Shown in pieces: positions 7,953 to 19,316 of a stretch of DNA of 64,000 nt. How positions within the stretch are numbered: position 1 is the stretch's first letter; the number at the start of each line of letters is the position of its first letter. Position numbers and translations under genes: made by a program. Below the pieces are notes generated by a model, which was given only the letters and a program-made list of their open reading frames with translations, did not search any database and was not told where the DNA came from. The DNA comes from Zygnema cylindricum (Eukaryota; Streptophyta; Zygnematophyceae; Zygnematales; Zygnemataceae), in NCBI GenBank assembly GCA_037447655.1, contig JBBHKE010002842.1:186001-250000 (forward strand). Direction: 5' to 3'.

Positions 7953-10784
7953 TTAGCTTATCCGGATATATTCCAGACCGGCAAGAAACTCATCAAGCTT
8001 CTTATTCCACTGTGGAGGCGCCTGTTCCAAACCATAAAGAGATTTAATCAGCCGGCATACTTTACTCTCCTCCCCTTCCTCCACAAATCCTTCGGGTTGT
8101 CGCATGAAGATCTCCACTTCTAATTCTCCATGCAAGAAGGTTGTCTTGATGTCGATCTGGTGCACCTCCATGTCTTCCGCCGCTGCCAGACTGAGAAGTA
8201 TGCGGACGAAGGGAAATCTGACAAACGGGGCAAAGGTTTCCTCGTAGTCAATTCCCTCTTTTTCTGTAAATCCCTTTGCCACTAATCGGGCCTTGTAGCG
8301 CTCAATCGTGTTATCTGGGTTCAGTTTTAATTTGAAAACCCACTTACCACCGATTCGTTTCCGGTTAGGTGGACAATCCACCAGCTCCCAAGTATCGGCT
8401 GCCATAATTGAGGCCATCTCCTCATTGATGGCTGTCTTCAACAAGTTCATTTCTGAACAAGTCATCGCCTCTCCATAAGTCTGAGGTTCATCTTGATGAG
8501 ATAGTTCTGTTACCTTGTGATTAACCTGTTTTTCTTGCAATCTTTTGCTACTTCTCCTTCCCCCCTCAAAATCTGAGGCTGGAATAAATGGTTCTCGTGG
8601 ATTCTTTCGAACAAACTCGGTTTCTCCCCTATCCCTTGATTCCGAATCAATTTCCACCACGTCTTCCGCTTCGGGTAGAGTTGTCACTGGAGTTTCCACA
8701 GCTGAGTCCTTTTCGGTCTGATTTGTACATGCAAGAATGTCATCTTCTCTAAAACCTGGATAGTTAGGAAGCTTAAAGTCATCACAATTTTCTGACTCAA
8801 ATCTGATTTTTACTGACTTTGTATATTTGAAGGGATCCACAGACTTTCCTTCATCCATAACTACTAGATGCTTTACTAAGATTATATCTTCCCTTTTTAG
8901 ATCATAAACTCTATATCCTTTAACATCCTCATCATATCCTAATAAGTATCCCAGTTTTCCTTTCGGATCTAGCTTCCAGTTAGACCGATCTGTATCTAGA
9001 CTGAATACTTGACTGACGAAAACATTTAAGTGAGATATGTCTGGTTTCCGGCCTTTCCATCTCTTATAAGGTGTTTGATCTTTTATAGCTGAAGTAAGAA
9101 CTCTATTTTTGAGGTAATTAGCACAGTTCATTGCTTCTTCCCAAAACCTTTTTCCTATCTTTTTATCTGACAACATACTTCTAGCACTATCACTTAGTGT
9201 TCTATTTAACCTTTCAGCTACCCCATTCTGTTCCAAGTTTTTTAGGACTGTCTTTTGGTGTTGGACTCCATCTTCCCTCATAAAATCCACAAATTGGTTA
9301 GAAGTATACTCTCCACCATTCTCACTCCTTACTCTCTTAATTGGAGTTTCATGGAGTTTTTCGCTCCATGCTTTATATTGTCTAAAACAATCTTGAGCTT
9401 CTGACTTGTTTCTCAAAAAATACACCCAGGAATACCGAGACCAATCATCAGTGATAGTCATCATAAATCTCTTCCCCCCCGGTAAGGGCACTTTAGTTGG
9501 TCCCCAAATATCTGTGTGTACTAGATCTAGAATTTTTTCTCCCTTATAGATGGCTGTTATAGGAAAGGGTAATTTGTGTGCTTTACCTTGAGCACATCCA
9601 CTAAAATCACTTATATTATCACACTCACTGAACTTAATCCCTTCCACCACTCCCATCTTTTTCATCTCTCTTAACTTGTCTAGATTCACATGCCCAAGCC
9701 TCTTATGCCACATCATAATATCATGAACACCAGCATAATAAAGTTTCTTCGTTTCATTACTTAAAACCAGCCTAAACATCCCATGGCTACCTTTCTCAGC
9801 ATTGAAATAGACATCCTTTTCAAAACTAACAGTAAAGACTCCTTCCCTAGTGTTAGTGAAAAAACCCTTATCATCTAATACAGATGTAGAGATGAGGTTT
9901 TTGTTCAGCCCCGGAATAAACAATACATCGGAGAATGTTACTATAGATGTATTTCCTTCTACTAGCACTTTCAGATCTACCAATCCTACAAGAGTAGTAG
10001 TGACTATCCTCCCATCCCCGTACTCTATCTCTACGGTGGGAATCTTTCTTATCTTAGTGAACAGGTGTTTATCCTTACACATGTGCATGGAGGCACCTGA
10101 ATCTATAAACCTGCCTGCTTCACCTTTCAATCCACCGTAAACATATTTCTGCCTTCGTGGAATTTCGACCTCGTTTTTCGCCTCCAACTCCTCATCCAAT
10201 AGGAGCTCATCATCCTCGTCCTCAGATTTTGCCTCATGCACCTGTGTCACAAAGGCCTTTTTCTTTCCTCTCGGGGTTCCACCAGTCTGCCCCTCCTTTA
10301 ACCGAAGCTCGGTTAGCTTAGTGCACTCTGCCATATAGTGCCCAGGATTTTTACAAAAATGACATAAACCTTTGGGAGCCGTTGGTCTGAACGCGTCGGT
10401 CTGATTTTTCTGCTCCCTCCCCCCATAGTTTCCGACCAGTTTTCGGGAATCCTTGTTCCTCCAATCGGTCGCAGTTGCTAAGGCTTGGCCACTCTTTCCT
10501 CCCATTCGGATCTCAATCGTATTCTCCCGAACGAAAATCATCCCTACCACTGAGTTCCATATCCACCTTGAGTCCGGCAAGTCCTGCACACGGTTGACTA
10601 TGTTCTCGAACTCATCGGGTAACTTCATCAGTAAACAGTTAACCTTTTCTTTTTCACTAAAATCTTTTCCCGCACTCTCTAGCTCCATGAAGAGTGTAGC
10701 AAGCTCATTGCAAAATATTCCCCCCTTTGTATACATATTGTTTAACTTTTTGATCAGCCAACTGTTCTTGTTGAATCGTACCAC
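7953..10784 (-). pseudogene. E2 Gag-Pol: zinc knuckle, protease, integrase, RT
   Basis: The longest frame in the window (943 codons). Domains in order: last third of Gag (CNELATLFMELE onward); CCHC knuckle (CHFCKNPGHYMAEC); aspartic protease (FIDSGASMHMC); GAG-pre-integrase and zinc region (WHKRLGHVN then SGCAQGKAH, the first Cys of the CxxC pair replaced by Phe); integrase core (HTDIWGP, then RSENGGEY where Asp is expected before NGGE, then EQNGVAERLNRTL); a serine/acid-rich linker with GGRRSSKRLQEKQ; and RT (KWVFKLKLNPDNTIERYK, IDIKTTFLHGELE, SLYGLEQAP). The first 15 or so residues are out of the Gag frame because of a frameshift near 10725. The integrase Asp-to-Glu change would probably inactivate it. 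Protease, integrase and RT order is that of copia, not gypsy. Confidence 0.93.
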
Positions 10785-11253
10785 TTCGGTACATCTCTAT
10801 GAGAGCCATCCACAGATCGGATGCCCTTTCTACCTGCAAATGAAGACATGCAAGTCCTTGAGTGAGATGGCGTAGGATGAAGTGATTTGCCGCCATATTG
10901 TTGAAGTCCTAGGTTTCAGTATCATTCTCCTCGTGCCTCAGAATAGGTGACATGAATGCTGAAGCAGTTGCTATTGGTGTGGTCCTCTCCTTCTCCGCTC
11001 CTTTGTCCACCACCTCTCCTTCCTTTGTCTCCTCCGTTGAAGATGGATCTGCTTTCTTTGTGAATATGCTTCCTCCAAACGTTGGAGGGATTCCAAGACT
11101 TGATGGACGCCCCAATCGTCCACTCACTATCCCCCAAAACCTTTTTTCGCATAAAGCTCCTATCATTATACTTTCCCAGTATATGAAGCCAGTTCCATTA
11201 AATATTGGTACCCTAGAGGGTGGGCCCATAACGTGAAACTTTGAGACCTCCAT
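10705..11253 (-). pseudogene. E2 Gag N-terminal part
   Basis: Starts at ATG 11253 to 11251 inside the 5' LTR with MEVSKFHVMGPPSRVPIFNG and reads through the primer site. Codon TGG is now TAG at about 10909 (NDTET then DFNNMA). The same frame continues to about 10705 (FILRHLTQGLACLHLQVERASDLWMALIEMY), after which it shifts into the frame of the large pol. This is the particle-forming Gag. Apart from the one stop and one shift the sequence is intact and matches E4, E5 and E9 closely. Confidence 0.9.
11219..11233 (-). other. E2 primer-binding site, half-tRNA type
   Basis: CGTTATGGGCCCACC on the minus strand, directly after the LTR end TTTCA. It has 14 of 15 matches to the complement of the plant initiator tRNA-Met anticodon arm, with a mismatch at the first base, which E4 shares. 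The internal ATG is in frame with gag. Confidence 0.85.
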
Positions 11254-12295
11254 AAGTCCTCAGAATGGACAGCTTCTAAGAAGCCTCTAGGATAACCCTG
11301 ACCCCTTTGTGTTTCAGCAAGAACAACTACCACCTTGGCAGACAAAAACTTTGACCACCTTCACCTCTGTGAAGGTAAGACTCCTCTGAGTCGATAGCAA
11401 AAAGAATCTCTGAATTTGCTCCTCTGAGCAGTAAGTTATGGAGGGTCAAAGTTGACCTTTTGTACAAAAGCTCTCTGGGAGAGAGGGTCCTATCTACTAA
11501 TTTTTCTAAGTCCTATCTCTCTCACAGAATCTATCTACTGATGTACGGAGCCAATCATATTACACTTCCGTACACAAAAGTACAGTTGCCGGTGTACTTT
11601 CTGTACAGACAATGTACGACATGCCCTAAATGTCGACACGTGGTATATCTAGATTTGCTCCCTTAATCCTTGGAGATGTCGCGATCCAATGTTATTCTGC
11701 CACATGTCATCCGATGTGGCGATGACCAAAAACCGCCGAAATCCTCTTCCGCGATCTCGGCATTCATTCCGACCGTCCGATTAAATGCACATTTAATCGT
11801 AGCCGTAATAAATACCTGCGCGGTATTCGTTTCGCTATTGAAAGAAATGCGCGGTACATGTTTCTTGTCCGTACCTTGATTCGTACTTTTACATTCCTGG
11901 ATCTATGTATCCCGTAAACAGTTTCAGTTAAATGAATTATCCTACGTGGTAATAGTTAATTAAATATCAAACCATGTAGTATGTATCACTAGTTCTAGAC
12001 TTAACAGATAAGGCTACCGGCTACCGGCTGTTCATCGTCCGGCCGGTACCAGGATCAAATCATGGGTGCTGCATATATCCTTTTAGTAAATAAACCCCTA
12101 ACGGTAAATAAACTAAAATATTTCCCGTAAACCTCTGGAGAGCCTAGGTAGCCATGGCTCTAGCTTCTTCTCTAATTTCTCAGTGACTGCGACAAGTTTG
12201 AGAGTGGGAGAGAGAAGTTAGAGATAGACTGCCTCGGTATCTTTCTATATTTCTATTTAGACCTAGAAAATACTTAAGGACCATTAATTTCTTCA
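11234..12295 (-). repeat. 5' LTR of E2 (type A, 1062 bp)
   Basis: In minus sense it starts TGAAGAAATTAATGG (canonical TGTAG with one change) at 12295 and ends CAAAGTTTCA at 11234. It contains the same ordered modules as other LTRs: 5' hairpin, antisense tRNA-like segment, TACCGCGC-type words, paired GTAC-rich motifs, and the terminal gag ATG. It is followed by TGAGC at 12296-12300. The TRIM-free sequence here defines the empty site of the TRIM. Confidence 0.92.
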
Positions 12296-12957
12296 TGAGC
12301 ATGACGTCATAATGTCACAAAATCCTAACATCTACAGTGTCACAAAAAACCAGACGTCTACAATTGTCGTTGGTTTTGTATATGTCACCAATTGTCGGGC
12401 GTTTTGTAGTCGTATTCAATCGTCACAAGTTGCACCAACATCTACTACTCTCACATTCCAAAGTTTCGATTTCATTTCGCATATTGGAACGCTCTTCAAA
12501 GTAGTACAGAGAATCTTCACTAAAATCTAAACTAAAATATTTCCCGTAAACCTCTGGAGAGCCTAGGTAGCCATGGCTCTAGCTTCCTCTCTAATTTCTC
12601 AGTGACTGCGACAAGTTTGAGAGTGGGAGAGAGAAGTTAGAGATAGACTGCCTCGGCATCTTTCTATATTTCTATTTAGACCTAGAAAATACTTAAAAAT
12701 AGACCATTAATTTCTACATGAGCATGACGTCATAATGTCACAAAATCCTAACATTTACAATATCACAAAAAACCAGACGTCTAAAATTGTCGTTGGTTTT
12801 GTATATGTCACCAATTGTCGGGCGTTTCGTAGTCGTATTCAATCGTCACAAGTTGCACCAACATCTACTACTCTCACATTCCAAAGTTTCGATTTCATTT
12901 CGCATATTGGAACGCTCTTCAAAGTAGTACAGAGAATCTTCACTAAAATCTAAAGTA
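12112..12957. repeat. Tandem duplication, 423-bp period, LTR start plus flank
   Basis: Unit 1 (about 12112-12534) and unit 2 (about 12535-12957) each hold the outer 180 bp of the E2 LTR and about 240 bp of target sequence. The junction shows the short shared word CTAAA. The duplication happened after E2 inserted because both units cross the LTR/target boundary. Unit 2 retains the canonical LTR end TTTCTACA where unit 1 has TTTCTTCA. Confidence 0.9.
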
Positions 12958-13560
12958 CCTCTTCAAGTTACCGATTATATGGGAACACCCACTTACTTAC
13001 ATCTGTGACGATCGACGCTAGCCATGACGGTTGTTGGCATCTATAATTTATCTGGCCCCACAATATTTTTTGTAACTGCTTTTGACGCCGCATGTTTTTG
13101 TGTGACATTCCAAACGTCTAACCTTCCAACCCTATTTTGTCCATGGTTGAAGAAGATACCATTGCCTTTGCGTCACCTGTCAAGTCGCCCTAAAAACAAA
13201 AAAAAATATTAGACACAAAATGATAAACAAAACAAATTGTGTACTTTTCCTCGTCGTTTTAAATCGTCTAAAAGTTTTTAAAACGTTTGACTCGTTCACA
13301 ACTGTTTCCCTACGTTTAGAGCGTTGATACTTCAATTTAAACGATGTCTTTTACAGTAAAGTTCAAACCTGAAGTTTTTTGACGTCGCCGTCATTGAAAA
13401 ATACGAGACGACAACATATAGTGCATCATAAGTTTGATGATGACGCAAATTATACTTTCATTTTTTCCGCCTTCTTCGACATGTCAATTTATAACGACTA
13501 GGAAACAACAAGATTGTGTACCGCTAGGTATTTAAAGTAACCTGAACAAGGGAACATTGT
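12301..13560. repeat. Diverged dispersed repeat, copy 1, right part
   Basis: From ATGACGTCATAATGTCAC onward this resembles 16025-17100 in the same orientation. Shared landmarks include the AATGTCACAAAA-CCTAA opening, CACCAATTGTC, ATGACGGTTGTTGGC versus GTGACGGTTGTCAAC, and GTTGAAGA-GA blocks. The left part of the copy is near 650-931 on the other side of E2. It is rich in GTCAC and CGTC words and holds no convincing protein. The family is unidentified. Confidence 0.5.
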
Positions 13561-14964
13561 AAGGGTTTTCACCAACTAAGGCTCGAACATACGTGCCTGT
13601 TGCGGTCATAGTACTTCAATAGCGGAAACCACACAGAATGTGTACGTTGAGACGCTACTTTCCCAGAATCCTTGTAGGCATTGTATGCAAACATAAATTG
13701 AGAAATCATGTAGATTTCGCACTTGTATTTCCTCGTTCCCAAAAAAAAAGCACGATAAAAGTGAAATTTTTAAGTTTGTCAATTTTGGTCTTGCAAACTT
13801 CTCCAATTGCTAAGCAAAAATTACACCAGCTAAGCCCTACAAAGCCATTACTCACACCTCCACCAAGTTGGCCAACAATCACAAACATCCCATACATGTA
13901 TGACACTTGATTAACAAAGGTCAAAAAGCTTATGAAGTATCCCTCTTTATTACAAGGTCTTAAACCGTAAAGACAATCCAAATGAGTTTATGTACTTTCT
14001 CAACTGATAAACTTTAAGCCAATGAGAGACAATGATCGCAAGTTTCCTCACTCGCAATATTCAATACGTACGTTGTTGACTCAGGATGAAGCGACCTCCA
14101 AATGAGGAGACGACAAGCACCGAGACCAGTCTGACAATTTTAGACCATTTCCCACGATGCCCGTCGTCATTTCTATTAAAGATTTACAATGTTAATGCAA
14201 AGTTATAATATGCAATGTTAAGTTGATGCAAAAAAAAGTGGCATATTGTAATCCAATTAAATGAAATAATGTTGTTAGCACAATTTTATGTTTTCGGCCA
14301 AAAATTGTGCAGCCAAATAGTGTTATTAACTATATAACGATAGGAAGTGTAGTACAACGTGAATCCCATTAGTTTAAAAATTAAAATAGTGATATCAACT
14401 CTATTTATGTTTAAGAGGTTAACGCCAACAAAAGTTAAAGTGAATTTATACATTCAACGCTACTTTGGATTAATATTCCCATATTGTAACCAATATAGCC
14501 TACGTTCAAGTAGTGGACGTTTAACATGGGAGAACGCGCAATTTTCCCACGCCTTTAATACTAGTGAACATTTTTTGGTGCCTTTTTATGTGTCAACGAA
14601 CTCACTTTCTTATATCGATCGTCGTCGAACACTTTTTATGTATGTTTTGTACAACATAATGAGCAATTTTAGTATAGATTAACACATTTTGCACACACAC
14701 TATTAAAAAACTCTCCAAATTAAATTATTTGACACTAAGTGAACCATACATATAGGGTAAAGGATAAAATATAATTATTAATCCTATTTTAGATTCGAGG
14801 GTCAAAATTTAAGGGCACAAAATTATTGTTATTAACGCTAACAACGATACACTGTGTACTTATAGAATGCCCCTTTTCACTGCAATAAGTATTGGACTTC
14901 AAAAGGAAAACGTTGGTAATGAAATTTAGGTCGTGTGCCTAAGTGTTAAAGTAAGGGTTTTTTC
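13561..14964. other. Intergenic, no gene or recognised repeat
   Basis: AT-rich sequence with only short frames of skewed composition. I see no LTR, splice-linked exon chain, tRNA or coding homology on either strand. Confidence 0.5.
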
Positions 14965-15407
14965 TAGTGTTGTGGATTGCAATAAAATCGATAGCAATAG
15001 TTATTTGCTATCGAACGGTGAGGTGTCCCGATATATTGCTCCGAGACTAACAATTTTGTTATCGGTGATAATGGAAGAAAATATATTTTATTGTATAAGA
15101 ATACTTTCTAATATAGTGTATTGTATTTTTCATTGTATATAACGTGGCATGCCAAGTATAACAATCTGTTGCGTACGTGGAATAAAGCCTACAACTGTGC
15201 GATATGAACCGTACAATTATCGCCGATTGTTATCGAATCGGTGTTATCGCGATATAAAACCAATGGTATCAATTTTGTATCACGATAATTTGGTATAGGT
15301 ATATCGTGCCAATATATCAATTATCAATAGGCCAAAAAAAAACAATAGGCATCAATAGGCATGTCGGTTATCTACAAATGGCTATCGATACACAACACCT
15401 AGTTTAT
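14965..15407. mobile_element. Candidate small inverted-terminal-repeat element
   Basis: The left end reads CTAGTGTTGTGGAT and the right end ATACACAACACCTAG, near-perfect terminal inverted repeats around about 440 bp. The interior shares TATCGG-rich sequence and a CGTGGCATGCCA word with 21015-21270. The ends are hAT-like in flavour, but I see no clear 8-bp target duplication, so the superfamily is unproven. It is non-coding. Confidence 0.45.
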
Positions 15408-15769
15408 CCTTTTCATTTTATTGCGAAATTAAACCTAAAACGATAAAATCTTTTGCCGTACAAAATATGTGTAAAGCCCAAAGTATATTTGCGTCATATT
15501 AAAACGTAGAATGTAATGCAATTCGACGTTATTATCTTTTCGACCCACTGCTTGGTCATGCGAGCTCATCTTCAAACTTTTATTGAAGTCGACTTGCGAG
15601 TCAAATTTATTAAAATTAACAGCTAAGCGGGGAATTTAAGCAACGAATAAGACAACATTTTGGCATGCGTTACACATTTTTTTTTGTTGCACATCCATGC
15701 TATTTTTTCCCGTGCTCGTCACGCGCATGTAAGCAGAATAATGACGAGCATGTAGGGAAAAAAATTGTT

Positions 15770-17110
15770 AAGGTCTTGGATCTCCACTTTCATTTATGGG
15801 TCCTTTGTAAAAATTTATGTTGTCCTTGTTTTTCAACCTCATTCTCACTCTGCGTTTCTCTCTCCCTCTTTTTATAATGAAATAAGAGAATAATGGTATC
15901 AAAAGATTTTTATTTTTTTTAAAGTTCCTTTGGTCGTAGTTTGATGGCATACCGAGTGATAAAAGATAAAAGAAAAAAATCCAGAAGTTGAGGAGGAAAG
16001 ATTTGTTACTAGTGACGTCATTAGTGAGCATGACTTCGCAATGTCACAAAACCCTAAACATGCACAATGTCACAGAAAACTAGACGTATACAACCGTCGC
16101 TTTTTTGTTTGACGTCACCAATTGTCCCAAGATTTGTTGTTGTCAACAACCGTCACAAGTTTTCCCCATGTCTACAACCGTCATGGTACAATTAACGATT
16201 TCATAGTTGCACATTAGAACGCTCTGCAAAAGAGTAATGAGAGTGTTCACTAAAATTCAAAGTTACGTTTCAAAGTTTCGGTTACATGAGCACAAAGCCT
16301 TAGGGTATGTCTCCATGTACTTGTAACTTAGCGAACTTACTTTGTATTTTAGCCCGGATCCGCCGAACCTGGTTTTCAAGTGTCCCATATGTATGTAAGG
16401 ACGAAATTGTAACTTACGCTTGTGACGATTGTATACGTCGACAATACCTGTGACGGTTGTCAACGTCTACAATCTGTGGTCGCACGTTATTTTTTGAGAA
16501 GTGCTTGTGACGTCGCATGTCTTACCGTGACATTGTAGACGTACCGCCTTACAGCGTGTGCCATTTCACGGTTGAAGACGAGGCGCTTTGCGTTTGCGTC
16601 TCCTATCCGGTCGACGTGAAATGGCATCGTAATTTGAAGACCTTTGCAAAAAATAAATCTGTACTGGACGAAAAGGGACAAAACCAAACAAATTGTGTAC
16701 TTTTCTTCGTCGTATTCGAATGCAAACGGACAAAACATAGCGAATTATGTACCTTCCTTTGTCCTTGGAAATCGTATGAAAATTTTCGAAAATTACGGCA
16801 CAAGCGAATATATGTTCATATTTTTTTATCGAAAATACCTAGTTTTAAAACACATCGCGCATGTGTTTTAAACGTAAGGTTGAAGATGACGTTTTTTGTC
16901 GTGGAAGTGGGTCGAAAAACACAAAACGACAAATTTTCATACATCCTAAATTCGAGGATGACGCAAATTGTACTCTACAAATTTGTGATTCCTTCGTACG
17001 GTTGCAACTTAGGCAGTACGGCGCTAAGTTTTACAAGAAAACGACAAAAAAAAAACCCTTACTTATGCACACGGGGACATACCCTTACATAACTTTTGTA
17101 TATGATGCAT
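15770..17110. repeat. Diverged dispersed repeat, copy 2
   Basis: Parallel to 650-931 plus 12301-13560. It starts with a TCTCCACTTTCATTTATGGG word (cf. 665), passes through GTGAGCATGAC-TCGCAATGTCAC at about 16023, and ends in GTAC-rich sequence. A 191-codon frame at 16517-17092 lies inside, but it has no recognisable domain, its counterpart in copy 1 is not open, and I regard it as chance. Confidence 0.5.
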
Positions 17111-18198
17111 ACAAGAAATGAGTACGGTAACTTATATACAAGTACAGTACTAGATGGCGAAAATACACTACATAATAAAATGTAGCTCTCACCTATAATA
17201 ATCCCCCCATTATTGGTTACTGGTTTATTTTTAATGCTCTATATCATAGTTCAAAAGTATGCGTTTTATGGTAGGCTTTTAGTAGGCGCAAGTTCTGTGA
17301 TGGGCTTTTCATGTGATCTTCTTAGATCGCTACTTTGATACTACTTTGATCAGCGACCGTCCGATCACGTTTAATTCTCTATCGAACGATGTGCAACTCA
17401 ACCGTGTTACTTTTCTTTTTCATTTTGCGACCAATACAATATGGGCCTTAAGATCATATTGTGTGTTTTTTGTACAATAGGCATATTGTACGGGTCTACT
17501 TTCACCTACTTTTGAACTATGCTCTATATGATTCAATTATTGAAAGGGAATTACTAATCGCAAAGACGATTTTTGCTGCGTGCAGGTACACCGCGAATCG
17601 TAATTAGAGTAATGAAAAAATTAGAGTAAAAAAACAAAAAAAAAACAATTAGAGTAATGAACTCTAATTTATGTGATATAACTTTTTCACAGAGGAAGTT
17701 TACTCTAATTTATTTAAGTACTCTATATTGGGTTATGTCGGCAATAATTATCCGCGCTGAAATTGTGAACACTAAATTACATATACGTACAAAATCTGTC
17801 GGTCCGTATAGTTTTGACATTATTATGGCGTTAGTATTATTTGTCGCGCTGAATGTCAGTTAATGTTCACACTGACGACGATGCTGTCGACGGACGGGAG
17901 TTATGCGAACGGCTTTTTTTCGATGTGATTGATTTTTCGTTTAGTGCGATTTCACGTGCAAGCGCAATTGTATTAAATCATTATTTGGCGCGATTGCTTC
18001 GCGGATCTCAAAAAGTGAAACATCCAACGGTCAATAATGACGCCTACATCATTGGAGCTTCTCGACAGATTTCCAGTAACGATGTTTCGTTGACAAAAAA
18101 AATAAAAATAGTACAAATCTGTACGACACTGTACGAAAATGTACGGCGTCCAGTAACGAACCCCACTTTTCGTCTAATGGAATGTTACCCAAATAACT
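17111..18198. other. Non-coding, with one end of an inverted-repeat family at 17547
   Basis: AT-rich. At 17547 an end AGGGAATTACTAATCGC, with downstream GACGATTTTTGCTGCGTGCAGGTACACCGCG, matches the ends at 18446 and, inverted, at 19313. Its own partner end is not obvious. No gene seen. Confidence 0.5.
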
Positions 18199-18445
18199 AG
18201 GGAATTGATCATGAAAGTGACTGTTTTGGTTGCGCACAGTCACTTACGTCACTTTGTCAAAAATTGTACGTTTGAAGTACATATTGGTACAAATAAAGTA
18301 CCGTTGAGTACAAATTTGACGGTCAATCGGTTTGACAACTTTGACTTTCAAAATATTGTTTCAACCGGTTAAAGTTTTGCCGCGCTTGCGGACGTCGACC
18401 GTCATAATAAAATGGGAATTGCTAATCGCAGAGACGCATAATAAA

Positions 18446-19313
18446 ATGGGAATTGCTAATCGCAGAGACGATTTTTGCTGCGCGCAGATACACCGCGCAT
18501 CGTTATTAGTGTCAAAGTTTAAATAGTGTGGAAGTAAATATACCGTCATTGACGCTAATTAAGATTTTTTTTATTTTTTTTTAAAAGGTGTATTCTAATT
18601 TCGGTGTTTATGCTAATTTGGGAACATCAAAAATGGAATATTCGTTGTAAGATTATACACATTAATATATGTATTCGTACAAAATATTAAAAATCGTACG
18701 TCGTCGTGAAATTTAAACATCCGTACATGTAAGACTAATTTACGTGTCAGAACAATCCCGTTTTTTTAGCGCACGATCCTATGCGTGCGCGTCTGATTTA
18801 ACTCATTTGTTGTAAAATTTTCACTTGAAAAGGTACATTTATGTACGGTCTGACTTCGACCGTACACCACACTATTTAGATATTTTTGTAATTCGTCCTT
18901 TACACTATTTTGTACGATACCTTAATTAACGTCAAAGAAAAATTAAAATCATGTATCCTATTTGAGGAAAAAAATCAAAATTTTAAGAACCCAAATTAGT
19001 GTCGTTGACACTAATAACAATGCGCGGTGTACCTGCGCGCAACCATTTTATTTATATGTGGCTGCCGCAGTTTGGTTACAGTAAACCTGCGTCGGCCGTG
19101 TGAATTGTTTTATTTTTCATGACGGTCAACGTTTGCAAGCGCGACACTTTTTTAATCGCCGGTACAATATTCCGCCGGTCAAAGTTGTTCGACGGATTGA
19201 CCGTCAGATCTGAAATTAAAAGTACGTAGCCTGTACGAAATTGTACTTCAAATGTACAATTTCTGACAACTATCTGCGCGCAAAAAAAATCGTCTCTGCG
19301 ATTAGCAATTCCC
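18446..19313. mobile_element. Inner inverted-repeat unit 1, about 40-bp ends
   Basis: Starts GGGAATTGCTAATCGCAGAG and ends with the inverted copy CTCTGCGATTAGCAATTCCC. Inside are ACACCGCGC and TTAGTGTC words repeated in inverted order (about 18490 and 19010). The first 33 bp of the left end are duplicated immediately upstream (18412-18440). Non-coding. Confidence 0.55.
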
Positions 19314-19316
19314 TAA

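Larger units (their letters stand above)
932..12295 (-). mobile_element. Copia LTR retrotransposon E2, interrupted by E1 and a TRIM
   Basis: A complete Ty1/copia element read on the minus strand. The order in its own sense is 5' LTR (12295 to 11234), primer-binding site (11233 to 11219), gag, protease, integrase, reverse transcriptase, RNase H, polypurine tract (from about 6906), and 3' LTR (6890 down to 932). The 3' LTR is broken by E1 (1268-5636) and the TRIM (6157-6671). The 5-bp duplication TGAGC at 927-931 and 12296-12300 proves both ends. Without its insertions it would be about 6.5 kb, a normal copia length. Internal sequence 6891-11233 is 4343 bp. Coding lesions are few: a TGG-to-TAG stop in gag, one gag frameshift, one stop in RT and one frameshift in RNase H. 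The LTRs differ at a few percent in the part I compared, so it is older than E1. Confidence 0.93.

Noticed and set aside
12312-12953. Two identical-looking 72-codon frames
   Set aside because: Explained by the 423-bp tandem duplication; no domain and AT-rich low-complexity product.
16517-17092. 191-codon open frame in intergenic DNA
   Set aside because: No recognisable domain, unusual composition, inside a diverged repeat whose other copy (12301-13560) has no matching open frame.
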